Below are positions 35,609-43,272 of a stretch of DNA of 64,000 nucleotides, piece after piece. This DNA is from Flavobacterium sp. NRK1 (GTDB taxonomy: Bacteria > Bacteroidota > Bacteroidia > Flavobacteriales > Flavobacteriaceae), in the NCBI RefSeq assembly GCF_024054175.1, contig NZ_JAMXLA010000001.1:2877324-2941323 (forward strand), given 5' to 3'. The stretch's first letter is position 1, and each line of letters begins with the position of its first letter. Below the pieces are notes generated by a model. That model was given only the letters and a program-made list of their open reading frames with translations. It ran no database searches and had not been told where the DNA came from. Position numbers and translations under genes: made by a program.

Positions 35609-35965
35609 TTAAAAAAGAGTGATATTTCCAATCTCTAAAGCTCTTTTTAAAGCATATTGCATCACATCGTGCATAGATTTTATAGGATCAGCTTTACCTT
35701 TTCCAATAAAATCATGATACCACTGATATTGATCTTTTATCCATTTTGGAAAAAAATATTTACCCCAAACATCTATTTCACAATAAGAATCTAATTCCGA
35801 GTCAAAAACTTCTAATTCAGTTCCACAGGACACGCTTTCATAAACATCAATTTGATATATATTTACCAATACATTAACTCCAACAGATTTTATATGATAA
35901 GAAACTAAAAAAGCTGTAGTCTCATCGTTATCAGATATATAGTATTCTCCTTTAATTTTTTCCAT
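35609..35965 (-). CDS. Inserted accessory protein between TerS and TerL
   Basis: I do not recognise this 118-residue acidic protein. It begins MEKIKGEYYISDNDETTAFL, has a beta-rich first half (SVGVNVLVNIYQIDVYESVS) and an aromatic stretch (KYFFPKWIKDQYQWYHDF). The gene is AT-rich compared with terL. It is bracketed by the true terL start and a second copy of that start, so it appears to be a recent cassette insertion (moron). Confidence 0.6.
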   Translation of the reverse strand: MEKIKGEYYISDNDETTAFLVSYHIKSVGVNVLVNIYQIDVYESVSCGTELEVFDSELDSYCEIDVWGKYFFPKWIKDQYQWYHDFIGKGKADPIKSMHDVMQYALKRALEIGNITLF

Positions 35966-35991
35966 TTTTTATAGTATATTATTTAGCAGTT

Positions 35992-36042
35992 TTAAGCGTA
36001 CTGAAAAGGGACAGAAGCAAGTATTTCAGGGGTTGGTTTCAT
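35992..36042 (-). pseudogene. Remnant copy of the terL 5' end (16 codons)
   Basis: From ATG (36042) the frame reads MKPTPEILASVPFQYA and then hits TAA. The intact terL starts MKPTPEMLASVPFQYA. Over 48 bases the copies differ at five positions, all transitions and mostly silent. The copy sits 4 bases beyond the stop of the gene at 36046, exactly where terL would start if the 35609-35965 gene were absent. Confidence 0.85.
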
Positions 36043-36045
36043 GGT

Positions 36046-36423
36046 TTAAAATAATTGTAATTGCTGTACTTGATTAATTTTTAAAGGATAAAAAGTTATT
36101 TGAGGTGAATCCATAACATAAACTTTGCCCTCATGTTTAAACATCCTTCCTATATAACCTCTTTCTCTTGTGCCATCCAGTACAGCTAATGAATGTTCAT
36201 TATTAAATAATGGCGCGATGCTACCCTTATAATACTCCTTTAATACTGCAATATTTCCCCAACAACATATCCAACCAGCAGCACCACTCGACATAGTTCC
36301 TGTTATAACTATATCACCTAAAGATATGCGGGTTATTTTTTTTACTTTATCATTAGATAATTCCATACATGATGAAGATTTACATAACTTCGTTAGCAAT
36401 TCAGGTGTAACATATTCATTCAT
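36046..36423 (-). CDS. Accessory protein directly after TerS
   Basis: The 125-residue protein starts at the ATG at 36423, which overlaps the terS stop (TGATG), so it should be translationally coupled. It has a Cys-containing helical start (LLTKLCKSSSCMELSNDK), then a beta-rich body (ISLGDIVITGTMSSGAAGWI, VYVMDSPQITFYPLKIN). Not recognised. It is AT-rich and about the same size as the gene at 35609, which suggests that this slot receives different cassettes. Confidence 0.6.
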   Translation of the reverse strand: MNEYVTPELLTKLCKSSSCMELSNDKVKKITRISLGDIVITGTMSSGAAGWICCWGNIAVLKEYYKGSIAPLFNNEHSLAVLDGTRERGYIGRMFKHEGKVYVMDSPQITFYPLKINQVQQLQLF

Positions 36424-36875
36424 CACTTAGCATTTTTAGCATTTAATAATTGCTGGAAAAGGTCAAGCTGTCCGGTATCTTCAGCAGCTTTAATATCTTT
36501 TTCACTTTTAGGGTCAAGTCCAAACTGCTTACTGCATTTAAGCATACCATCAAAAGCATTATCACGCAGGGTAACTTCAGGGCTAATATTTCGCGCCCCG
36601 GTTGAAAATTTTTGTATAAAGCCTTTACCCATTTCAATATCATTAAGGGCGGTAATTTGTTTACAGGCGTATATCCACTGTGCATAGTAAACAGAGTAAC
36701 TTTCAAGAAGGCCTAAAAAATGCGGTTTTAACCGTTCGGCTTTTGCAAGCAGGTTACCCATATTTTTATAAGCCTTTTTCTCAAGCTTATTCAAATGCGC
36801 AGGCGGAGCAGGCGCTTCCATAAGTGTATCTTTTCCCTGCCCAATATGTACTGTTCTCATATTTCCGTTATCCAT
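36423..36875 (-). CDS. terS: Terminase small subunit, P27 family
   Basis: The 150-residue protein resembles P27-type small terminases. APAPPAHLNKLEKKAYKNMG begins the domain; FLGLLESYSVYYAQWIYACK and the conserved ending LKCSKQFGLDPKSEKDIKAA follow. It recognises the phage packaging site and regulates TerL. It lies between an HNH endonuclease gene and terL, a combination typical of cos-type HK97-like phages. Confidence 0.87.
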   Translation of the reverse strand: MDNGNMRTVHIGQGKDTLMEAPAPPAHLNKLEKKAYKNMGNLLAKAERLKPHFLGLLESYSVYYAQWIYACKQITALNDIEMGKGFIQKFSTGARNISPEVTLRDNAFDGMLKCSKQFGLDPKSEKDIKAAEDTGQLDLFQQLLNAKNAK

Positions 36876-36989
36876 AACTAAAAAATTTACATTTACTACA
36901 ACTTATCACCTAACCCCCCCCTTAAAAATATCTCCCGAGTAAAATTTAAGCTGAACAGCGATGTACGCACAATCTCAGCTTTAGAGATT
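36876..36989 (-). other. Candidate cos / packaging region
   Basis: A 114-base gene-free gap separates the HNH and terS genes, the usual location of cos in phages with this gene order. On the phage-sense strand it holds a run of eight G (complement at 36915-36922), the only such run I noticed in the window. No cleavage site can be defined by eye. Confidence 0.35.
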
Positions 36990-37316
36990 TTACCCCATAC
37001 CCCCTGCATGTGCTTCACGACCTGACTTAGCATTGTGATGTTTCTTACATAGAGGAAACAAATACTGTTTATCATACGGGTCTAACCCTTTTGATATTAG
37101 AACCTTAGCAGTAGGCTCATGATCTACTACAGTAGCTCTTGTAACTACTCCTTCAGCTTTACAATCATTACACAATGGCTTTTCTTCCAGCACCTGCAGG
37201 CGAAGCTTTCGCCACTTCCTGCCATTGTAGTCAAAGTCTGTACTGTGACGCTCACGCTCGAACGGCTTGTGTTCCTTTACCCATGGGCGTACTATTTTCT
37301 TAGGTTTCATTGGCAT
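36990..37316 (-). CDS. HNH endonuclease
   Basis: The 108-residue basic protein carries CNDCKAEG, then ATVVDHEPTAKVL with the catalytic-region His and LFPLCKKHHNAKSGREAH, together the HNH fold with its structural CxxC zinc pairs. HNH proteins next to terS/terL stimulate cos cleavage in HK97-type phages. I start it at the ATG at 37316; an earlier TTG would overlap the DnaB stop. Confidence 0.88.
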   Translation of the reverse strand: MPMKPKKIVRPWVKEHKPFERERHSTDFDYNGRKWRKLRLQVLEEKPLCNDCKAEGVVTRATVVDHEPTAKVLISKGLDPYDKQYLFPLCKKHHNAKSGREAHAGGMG

Positions 37317-37318
37317 AA

Positions 37319-38884
37319 TCAAAAAGGTGTATCATCTGTGTTAGTCTTATCTTCAATACTCCAGTTAGTAGGCTTAGCATTACCAAATGCATCACTAGGT
37401 TGCATGTTAGGTAGCGGAGCATTTTTTTGTATTTTATTTACGCGTTCGGTTTCTTCTTCTTCCTGATATAAATTATAATCTTCAACATCCATAAACTTTG
37501 TCTTATCACCAACCCAACATATACCGGCAGTAAAAGGAGCACCACCTCTATATTTAGCGAATATTATTTCAGTGTTAGCTCCTATGCTTTCAATGTCAGG
37601 ATCAACTTCATAACCGTAATAATCAGCTCTATATATAAATTCTACTATATCAGCATCCTGCTCTATCGCGCCGCTCTCACGCAAATCAGACAGCAAAGGC
37701 CTTCTTGAAGAACCCCTGGACTCAACAGCCCTTGAAAGTTGAGATAATACAATAACCGGTATAGATAATTCCTTTGCTAATAGTTTCATCTTACGGGATA
37801 TAGATGATATTTCCTGTTCTCTGTTACCACTTTTAGATGAATCACCAGCTAATTGCAAATAATCAATAATTAAAAGCTTAATATCTTCTTTTCGTTTCCA
37901 TGATCTTGCAGTAGCTATTATATCACGAACGTCAGATGAAGCACTATCATCAATTAGTATCGGATAGTTTTTCATTCTATGCTTATGCTTTGAAAAAGTT
38001 GTAAAATACTCAGCTTTCTCAAAGCCTTTTTTTGTTATCTGAGACAAATGAAAGTTAGTATCTATTGCCACAGTTCTTGATACCAGTTGATATGCACTCA
38101 TTTCAAGAGAAATAAAACCTATAGCGTCACCTTTTTTCGCATTTTCAATAACAGTCTTTAAAACATAAGCAGTTTTACCCATACCTGGACGCGCCGCTAC
38201 AACTATTAATTCACCTGGCTGGTAACCGCTTGTTTGAAGATTTAATTTTTTATAACCTGTATGAACTCCGGTTAATTCTTCTTCAGATTGATGTGTAAGA
38301 AACTCTATTCTCTTTTCAATGATATCAAGCATTTGAGCATAGGTATTCGACTTTCTGCCGGAAAAAGATATTTCGCTTATATCATCAACAACCTCACTCA
38401 TTTGCTGAAGAAGCTCAAGGCTATCCTTATCATCATCGTAGGCAATACTCAGTAATTTTGAAGATTCGAGTATCACCCTGCGCTTTATATAAAACTGCAG
38501 TAATATCCTGCTATGAAATTCAATATGAGCAGAAGAAGATATTTTTTGAGATAAGCTGATTATATAATAATCACCCCCGGCAACTTCAAGCTTACCCATA
38601 GTTTTTAACCTTTGCGATACGGTTAAAATATCTACACCAGAACCTGAATCGTACAGTTCAGAAATAGCTTCAAAAATAACTTTGTGCTTTTCATCATAAA
38701 AAACATCAGCAGTTTTTAAGATAAGCAAACACTCATCACAGCCTTTTGAATCTATCATCATTGCGCCTAAAACAGCCATTTCCACATCAATAGCCTGCGG
38801 AGGAACCTTCCCTTTTAACAAATCAATAACAACAGGATCCTGCTTTTTATATTTCAATTGATATTCGTTTTTTAGCGCTGTCAT
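37319..38884 (-). CDS. Replicative DNA helicase, DnaB type (phage)
   Basis: The 521-residue protein has the DnaB N-terminal domain (AIDVEMAVLGAMMIDSKGCD, about 31-130), a linker, and the RecA-like C-terminal domain with Walker A VAARPGMGKTAYVLK (about 228-242), Walker B LLIIDYLQLAG (about 335) and LLSDLRESGAIEQDADIVEF. A long variable tail follows. A phage-borne helicase next to the initiator gene suggests that the phage recruits its own helicase to its origin. It overlaps the initiator stop by 4 bases. Confidence 0.95.
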   Translation of the reverse strand: MTALKNEYQLKYKKQDPVVIDLLKGKVPPQAIDVEMAVLGAMMIDSKGCDECLLILKTADVFYDEKHKVIFEAISELYDSGSGVDILTVSQRLKTMGKLEVAGGDYYIISLSQKISSSAHIEFHSRILLQFYIKRRVILESSKLLSIAYDDDKDSLELLQQMSEVVDDISEISFSGRKSNTYAQMLDIIEKRIEFLTHQSEEELTGVHTGYKKLNLQTSGYQPGELIVVAARPGMGKTAYVLKTVIENAKKGDAIGFISLEMSAYQLVSRTVAIDTNFHLSQITKKGFEKAEYFTTFSKHKHRMKNYPILIDDSASSDVRDIIATARSWKRKEDIKLLIIDYLQLAGDSSKSGNREQEISSISRKMKLLAKELSIPVIVLSQLSRAVESRGSSRRPLLSDLRESGAIEQDADIVEFIYRADYYGYEVDPDIESIGANTEIIFAKYRGGAPFTAGICWVGDKTKFMDVEDYNLYQEEEETERVNKIQKNAPLPNMQPSDAFGNAKPTNWSIEDKTNTDDTPF

Positions 38885-39546
38885 ACAATATTTTTTCTAT
38901 AAGTTTGTTTAGCATCACTATCACCCTGCAAATTCCTTTGCACGGCTTTATTCATGTTCTCTATCCAGTTCCTGGCATACTTGCCAAGCCGTGCAAATAA
39001 AATATCACCTTCCCAGTTCAAACCCTCAATTACAACCGTATCGGTAAAATCGGCGGCGAACTTTTGAAAATCGTTTCCGATTTTCGATTTATACTGCATC
39101 ATTACCATTTCAAATTTTGTAGGAAATTCAGCTTCTAAAAACGCGAGAGCGCCTCTCTCTTTATTAATTGTATTATTATATGTAATATTCTCATATATAG
39201 AGGTGACTTTTTTGTCACTAGCTATTGATTTTTTTGTCACTACCTCGTGACTTTTTTGCGTATACCTAGTGATTTTTTTGTCAATAGTAATTTTGCGTTT
39301 ATTTCCTACATTTTTTAAAATCTCAACATCAATATACCCGGCATCGCGAAGCTGTGAAATCCACCTCGAAATAGTCTTACTATCCACATTATACAATTCA
39401 GCAAAATAATCGTTAGCAGCAGTACAGGTACCCGTGCTGTTACATAAAGCCGTTATCTCGCCATACAGCAGTTTTGCGTTAGGCACAAGGCTGGCATCAT
39501 AGCGCACCGATGAAGGTATAACAGCGTAATATCCTGGTGTTTCCAT
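38881..39546 (-). CDS. Phage replication initiator with internal iterons
   Basis: The 221-residue protein has an N-terminal winged-HTH (YYAVIPSSVRYDASLVPNAK, then LLYGEITALCNSTGTCTAAN and DYFAELYNVDSKTISRWISQ LRDAGYI), a common layout of phage initiators. The middle is poorly structured and Lys/Thr-rich; it coincides with the 22-base DNA repeats at 39202-39289. The C-terminal part (GNDFQKFAADFTDTVVIEGL, then ARLGKYARNWIENMNKA) is helical. By analogy with lambda O it binds iterons in its own gene and loads the helicase encoded next. Gene order and repeats support this; binding itself is inferred. Confidence 0.82.
   Translation of the reverse strand: METPGYYAVIPSSVRYDASLVPNAKLLYGEITALCNSTGTCTAANDYFAELYNVDSKTISRWISQLRDAGYIDVEILKNVGNKRKITIDKKITRYTQKSHEVVTKKSIASDKKVTSIYENITYNNTINKERGALAFLEAEFPTKFEMVMMQYKSKIGNDFQKFAADFTDTVVIEGLNWEGDILFARLGKYARNWIENMNKAVQRNLQGDSDAKQTYRKNIV
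39202..39289. repeat. Four 22-bp iterons: probable phage replication origin
   Basis: Four direct repeats start at 39202, 39224, 39246 and 39268, each exactly 22 bases. All share TGA-Y-TTTTTTG; the first two also share TCACTA. They lie inside the initiator gene. Because 22 is not a multiple of 3, the repeats do not make a protein repeat, so selection must be on DNA. An AT-rich stretch (about 39150-39200) lies next to them and could be the melting site. Confidence 0.85.
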
Positions 39547-39548
39547 AA

Positions 39549-40178
39549 CTACGCCGATTTTTTTATTTCAATAGCATTTAACATATCCTGCATCTGGTAA
39601 ACATCCTTAACAAAAGCTCTTCTATCGGTCTGAATAATATACCTGCAGTTCATATAATATACTTCCTGAACGTAAAACAAACGTCCTTCAAAAACAATTT
39701 CAACACCTTCCAGCGCTTTTAGTTTTACTGAAAAATCATTATCAGGGAAATATTTATCCGAATGTTTCGGAATGTATTTTTTTACCACAGGCGCAGTCAT
39801 TATCAACTCTTTAACCCTCATTTTTTTTACTGCAGGTAATTTTATTTTATCAGCAACAGGTTTTCTGTTACTCCGTTCCATTTTTTTTACACCCATAAGC
39901 TGCGCCCTGGCTCTTAATGTATGCGGATGCCTGTTCAGCTTCTTAGCCATAACATTAGTATCGCCATAAGCGTAATATCTTCGCACATACCTGTCATGCA
40001 GTTCAGGCCATAAATTATACCTTGATATTTTTTTCTTTTCAAGACCAAGCCTGTATGACCTCATAGTTACAGCATAAAGAGATCGCTGCAGGGTTTTGGC
40101 TAACAGCTTTGTACTATGAAAAGGGTAATACCTTCGTAAATACCTGTCATGCAACGGCATCCATACTTTTTTCCCCAT
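39549..40178 (-). CDS. DNA-binding protein with two Myb/SANT-like HTH repeats
   Basis: The 209-residue basic protein contains an internal duplication. Residues about 7-49 (WMPLHDRYLRRYYPFHSTKL, LAKTLQRSLYAVTMRSYRLG) and 57-100 (WPELHDRYVRRYYAYGDTNV, MAKKLNRHPHTLRARAQLMG) each form a three-helix HTH of the SANT/GcrA kind. A Lys-rich linker leads to a C-terminal beta domain (KALEGVEIVFEGRLFYVQEV). It lies 2 bases upstream of the initiator gene, so a role in early regulation or replication is likely. Target unknown. Confidence 0.7.
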   Translation of the reverse strand: MGKKVWMPLHDRYLRRYYPFHSTKLLAKTLQRSLYAVTMRSYRLGLEKKKISRYNLWPELHDRYVRRYYAYGDTNVMAKKLNRHPHTLRARAQLMGVKKMERSNRKPVADKIKLPAVKKMRVKELIMTAPVVKKYIPKHSDKYFPDNDFSVKLKALEGVEIVFEGRLFYVQEVYYMNCRYIIQTDRRAFVKDVYQMQDMLNAIEIKKSA

Positions 40179-40473
40179 AATCTTCTATAAAATTTAAAAT
40201 CCGGTGTATCTTATCCCTGAAACCCTCACTTTCACCATACAATATTTTCATCCGCTCCACTATGGTAGGCACAAAATGAAAGTTGGTATTATAGGCAACT
40301 GCAATACCGCGCTGCCAGCCGTCATAATAATGCATCAGTATAAAAACCGCCACAAACTTGGGTGTCCCGTCATGCGGCCCGATAATATCATACTGCCTGC
40401 ATTCATATTCATGCATCACTGCCGTATGCAGCCCTGCAATAACCATAGTATTAGTATGTGTTTTCATAGGCAT
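40147..40473 (-). CDS. Hypothetical early phage protein
   Basis: The 108-residue protein begins MPMKTHTNTMVIAGLHTAVM and has YNTNFHFVPTIVERMKILYG near the C-terminus. Several His and Tyr residues are spread through it but make no known motif. Its stop overlaps the start of the SANT-like gene by 32 bases. Function unknown. Confidence 0.52.
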   Translation of the reverse strand: MPMKTHTNTMVIAGLHTAVMHEYECRQYDIIGPHDGTPKFVAVFILMHYYDGWQRGIAVAYNTNFHFVPTIVERMKILYGESEGFRDKIHRILNFIEDYGEKSMDAVA

Positions 40474-40533
40474 GGTTATAATTCCCCCACAGGCACAGCG
40501 CTCACATGCCGTACCTGATCGGGAGGAAAAGTA

Positions 40534-41265
40534 TTATTGCTGGAATATCCTAAGCTCAGGATACAGCTTTTTGATTAACTCTAATTGTTCATCAATTATC
40601 GCCCTGGTCTCAATATCAATTATCTCTTTTAAGTCAGGTGAAATAAGCTCACACGAAAAGTCTTTAGGGTTTATTTCTATTTCAACCACAACCGATCTTG
40701 GTGCAGTACCCACAAAAATTGGCAGGTTTAAAATAAACGAGTCGGGGATATTACTCTCAATAACCTTTTGAGCAATAGATTCCTTAGCATCACCACGTCG
40801 GTTATCGGCCGTTTCAAACTGCTTTTCAGTCTTAACCCTCACATCCTGCAACTCGCTAACAAGTCTCATAGCGATGTTTTTATCCTGAAAAAAGTGGCGG
40901 TTCATTTTTATAAACCGTGCCAGCGAATGGTTATCATACGCCTGTGCCTGGTTTATTTTCCATTTAGATAGTTCCGGGTGCAGCTTAAGCACACCCTCTA
41001 CAGTATCACCAACCCCTAAACGGTCATTGTAACGCAGTTTTAAGAAAAGCGATTCATACGAATACACTACAAAACTATCCGGTATATTTTCAGGATCTAT
41101 ACCTGCTTTTTTAAGATATTCCTCCACAGCATTTATTGCCATGCCGGTTATAGTATATCCATTGTACTCTAACTGTGGTAATGCTTCGCCACGACGGATA
41201 ATAATTTCTTTAGTACCGCCTTCCGAGTCAGTAATAATTTCATTTTCAGATAATACTTCAGACAT
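40534..41265 (-). CDS. Early phage protein, possibly DUF2303/YfdQ-like
   Basis: The 243-residue protein has a mixed alpha/beta pattern: LEYNGYTITGMAINAVEEYL, SKWKINQAQAYDNHSLARFI, then KMNRHFFQDKNIAMRLVSEL and a beta-rich C-terminal half (SFILNLPIFVGTAPRSVVVE). The middle vaguely recalls DUF2303 proteins of early phage operons. I am not sure of this. Its start overlaps the stop of the upstream gene (TAATG), so the two are likely co-translated. Confidence 0.55.
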   Translation of the reverse strand: MSEVLSENEIITDSEGGTKEIIIRRGEALPQLEYNGYTITGMAINAVEEYLKKAGIDPENIPDSFVVYSYESLFLKLRYNDRLGVGDTVEGVLKLHPELSKWKINQAQAYDNHSLARFIKMNRHFFQDKNIAMRLVSELQDVRVKTEKQFETADNRRGDAKESIAQKVIESNIPDSFILNLPIFVGTAPRSVVVEIEINPKDFSCELISPDLKEIIDIETRAIIDEQLELIKKLYPELRIFQQ

Positions 41266-41690
41266 TAGTTTGCTTTTTTAAATGTGTTATCAACTATACT
41301 GTATTGTTTTTCCTCAGGAAGCAAAGAGCGTTCAAACAATAAAACACCCTCTTTACTGTAAATACCCATACGCTGCTCGTGCTCATCTTTTATTAAAAAG
41401 ACTTCACCGGTTACTTCTTCACTACGCGTCCTGATACACTGCAGCGAACCCTTTATATGCTCTTTTATAGGTTTTACCGTAGCGTTATAAATTTCTTTTG
41501 CAGACTTTAACACCTGCTCAGCAGCATCTATCTCAATAAGATTCTGACTAAGTACGTTTTGCATTTCCTGCAATTCACCTTCTTCCAGTTCTCGTGTGTA
41601 TGTATATTTAGGGTCTACCTTATAGGCATTTTCCCTGATATACTTTACACGCTCATCAATTGGAATATCCTGTAAAATCCTTTGGTCCAT
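41265..41690 (-). CDS. Hypothetical early phage protein, helical
   Basis: The 141-residue protein is mostly helical and charged (TRELEEGELQEMQNVLSQNL, then LKSAKEIYNATVKPIKEHIK) and ends in a short beta segment (MGIYSKEGVLLFERSLLPEE). Not recognised. It is translationally coupled to the downstream 243-residue protein, which suggests a shared job. Confidence 0.52.
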   Translation of the reverse strand: MDQRILQDIPIDERVKYIRENAYKVDPKYTYTRELEEGELQEMQNVLSQNLIEIDAAEQVLKSAKEIYNATVKPIKEHIKGSLQCIRTRSEEVTGEVFLIKDEHEQRMGIYSKEGVLLFERSLLPEEKQYSIVDNTFKKAN

Positions 41691-41704
41691 ATATTCAGTT
41701 TTAA

Positions 41705-41911
41705 TTATTTAAACTTCTCATTAAGCCTGTCAATAGTTTCCTGCAGCCGCTTTACCGATTCCGCATCGTCGCGGTACGTTTTCCTTCGCTCGCGCCACTT
41801 CGAGTACTCAAGCAACACAATAAGCACGGCAAACATTACAATTGCCAGCATTACACCCCACAGCACTATCCACAGCCATGCATCAGCAGTAAAATCAGCC
41901 AGCGGTTTCAT
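41705..41911 (-). CDS. Small phage membrane protein
   Basis: I start this at the ATG at 41911 (MKPLADFTADAWLWIVLWGV), giving 68 residues. One membrane span (about 11-33) is followed by a charged coiled-coil tail (KWRERRKTYRDDAESVKRLQ). A longer frame upstream overlaps the next gene and is not protein-like. Topology fits an Rz-like or phage-shock-type small membrane protein, but no function can be assigned. Confidence 0.55.
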   Translation of the reverse strand: MKPLADFTADAWLWIVLWGVMLAIVMFAVLIVLLEYSKWRERRKTYRDDAESVKRLQETIDRLNEKFK

Positions 41912-41915
41912 ACAG

Positions 41916-42272
41916 TTAGCATTCTTTATACAGATCAGCAAACTGAGTACCCGCGTACTCCGCCAGCGCTCTCGATTTAAAGCAAAGGCGCGAGCTGACA
42001 AATGAGTGCGAGTCACCGTGACCGTAGCCGTTGTACGAGAAGCCGGAACCCGACGAACCGCCCATATCGAACCACGGATAGTACTTATACTCATCATCAT
42101 TACCCCAATCCGGTACCCATCCGTCATTCAGCGCCTTAGCAATGATCATAAGCTTGATATTCGCTATTGCAGGCTTTAAAAATTCGGACATCACTTCAGG
42201 AAGCGTAATATTGATCTCAGCAGGAATACCCAGTTTTTCACAGGCATCCTCAAACGTTTTAATTGTTTCCAT
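41916..42272 (-). CDS. Conserved hypothetical protein of Bacteroidetes phages
   Basis: The 118-residue protein has a conserved pattern that I recall from Bacteroides and flavobacterial mobile elements: LMIIAKALNDGWVPDWGNDD, EYKYYPWFDM, a Gly/Ser-rich loop, and SSRLCFKSRALAEYAGTQFA, then DLYKEC. The motif is strong, but I know of no demonstrated function. Confidence 0.65.
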   Translation of the reverse strand: METIKTFEDACEKLGIPAEINITLPEVMSEFLKPAIANIKLMIIAKALNDGWVPDWGNDDEYKYYPWFDMGGSSGSGFSYNGYGHGDSHSFVSSRLCFKSRALAEYAGTQFADLYKEC

Positions 42273-42295
42273 AATATATTTGTTGGTTTTAATAA

Positions 42296-42523
42296 TTAAA
42301 CTCCAATACCTCCAGACTGCAATACAGCATGCCTTTTCGGATATCTTTTATTAGCGATATACATATAGCCATAATGAAAAAACTCATTACCTTTTAAATA
42401 CGCTTTTAACATACGCTGATAAAAACTCCTTTCAGCTTTATCTTTAAAGTTATCCGTCTTACCTAAAAATTGTCTCTTTTTCGGTTTATCCGAGAAAGCT
42501 TCTTTTTTGTTAATCTGATCCAT
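42296..42523 (-). CDS. Hypothetical early phage protein, 75 residues
   Basis: Basic protein, MDQINKKEAFSDKPKKRQFL followed by an aromatic helix (RSFYQRMLKAYLKGNEFFHY) and RYPKRHAVLQSGG. Not recognised. It begins 17 bases after the small membrane-protein gene. Confidence 0.48.
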   Translation of the reverse strand: MDQINKKEAFSDKPKKRQFLGKTDNFKDKAERSFYQRMLKAYLKGNEFFHYGYMYIANKRYPKRHAVLQSGGIGV

Positions 42524-42541
42524 ATTGATTATTTTAATTAA

Positions 42542-42670
42542 TTACTTTTTAAACACCGTTACCCATATGCTTTTTACAAGCAGTACCAGGCAGCCCAGCG
42601 CACACAACAGCCCTGTACCATACAGCAGCAACCATAACACTGTTATCACGTTTTCAAAAAACTGTATCAT
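42542..42670 (-). CDS. Small single-span membrane protein, 42 residues
   Basis: The frame runs from ATG (42670) to TAA (42542), begins MIQFFENVITVLWLLLYGTG and ends SIWVTVFKK. One long hydrophobic span and a basic end are clear. Its start overlaps the stop of the upstream gene (ATGA), a strong sign of translation. Function unknown. Confidence 0.58.
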   Translation of the reverse strand: MIQFFENVITVLWLLLYGTGLLCALGCLVLLVKSIWVTVFKK

Positions 42671-42954
42671 AAGCTGTCATTTATAAGTTTACCGCACCCG
42701 CACCATTCAAAACGCCCACGCGAACCAGCCACATTGCAGACCGCCACGCACCGCGGCTTAAAGAGGTTATCCGGTTTCCCGAAAATAGCCCGCATCTGCA
42801 GGGCAGTTATACCTTCCATATCCGCAGTAACCCTGCCTACGCGGCAGTGCTGGCCGTAGCGTGCATGCATACGGACCTTATACAGTTCATTATCGGCATG
42901 CGACAGTTGTACCATGCGTTCCAGTTCGGCAGTGGTCTTAAATTCTTTACCCAT
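42667..42954 (-). CDS. Hypothetical Cys-rich early phage protein
   Basis: The 95-residue protein begins MGKEFKTTAELERMVQLSHA and has C-terminal cysteines (PRCVAVCNVAGSRGRFEWCG, CGKLINDSL), a set of four to five that might bind zinc. Not recognised. It follows the HTH gene by 2 bases. Confidence 0.5.
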   Translation of the reverse strand: MGKEFKTTAELERMVQLSHADNELYKVRMHARYGQHCRVGRVTADMEGITALQMRAIFGKPDNLFKPRCVAVCNVAGSRGRFEWCGCGKLINDSL

Positions 42955-42956
42955 AG

Positions 42957-43271
42957 CTATTCGGTATATCCAAGCCTGCGCAGGGCACTTGTCATTATCA
43001 TGCGCACGCCTTTAGCAGTTTCATACGTTTCCAAAGGTTTTATTTTACCATTCTCAATCCAGCGCTGCAGGCTCTGTTTAGAGCTTACAGGCAGCAGTTC
43101 AAGGCTAAGCACTTCTTTATAGGTAAGCGCATTACGCTTAAGCAGCTTGGCCCGAAGCGCATTCAGGCGGTGCTGCTTTACATTTTCAAGTTCATCACCG
43201 CGCACTATCACAAGCCCCTCGGCTTTAAGGTGCGCCATAAATTCCTGTATATCGATTAGCTGTGCCTGCAT
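42957..43271 (-). CDS. Excisionase-like HTH protein
   Basis: The 104-residue protein starts at the ATG at 43271 (MQAQLIDIQEFMAHLKAEGL). The C-terminal 55 residues (ALTYKEVLSLELLPVSSKQS, LQRWIENGKIKPLETYETAK, GVRMIMTSALRRLGY) follow the MerR/excisionase winged-HTH pattern with the ...RWIENGKI... wing. It lies in the first early operon next to the repressor-operator region. A role as excisionase or early regulator is inferred. Confidence 0.62.
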   Translation of the reverse strand: MQAQLIDIQEFMAHLKAEGLVIVRGDELENVKQHRLNALRAKLLKRNALTYKEVLSLELLPVSSKQSLQRWIENGKIKPLETYETAKGVRMIMTSALRRLGYTE

Positions 43272-43272
43272 A

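Noticed and set aside
39202..39289. CRISPR-like array
   Set aside because: The four 22-base units are contiguous without spacers and lie inside a coding gene; they fit iterons, not CRISPR. No CRISPR array was seen elsewhere in the window.
41912..42127. N-terminal extension of the small membrane protein at 41705
   Set aside because: The extra 72 codons lie opposite in frame to the well-conserved 41916-42272 gene and give an Arg/Thr-rich sequence without structure; the ATG at 41911 fits between the two genes.
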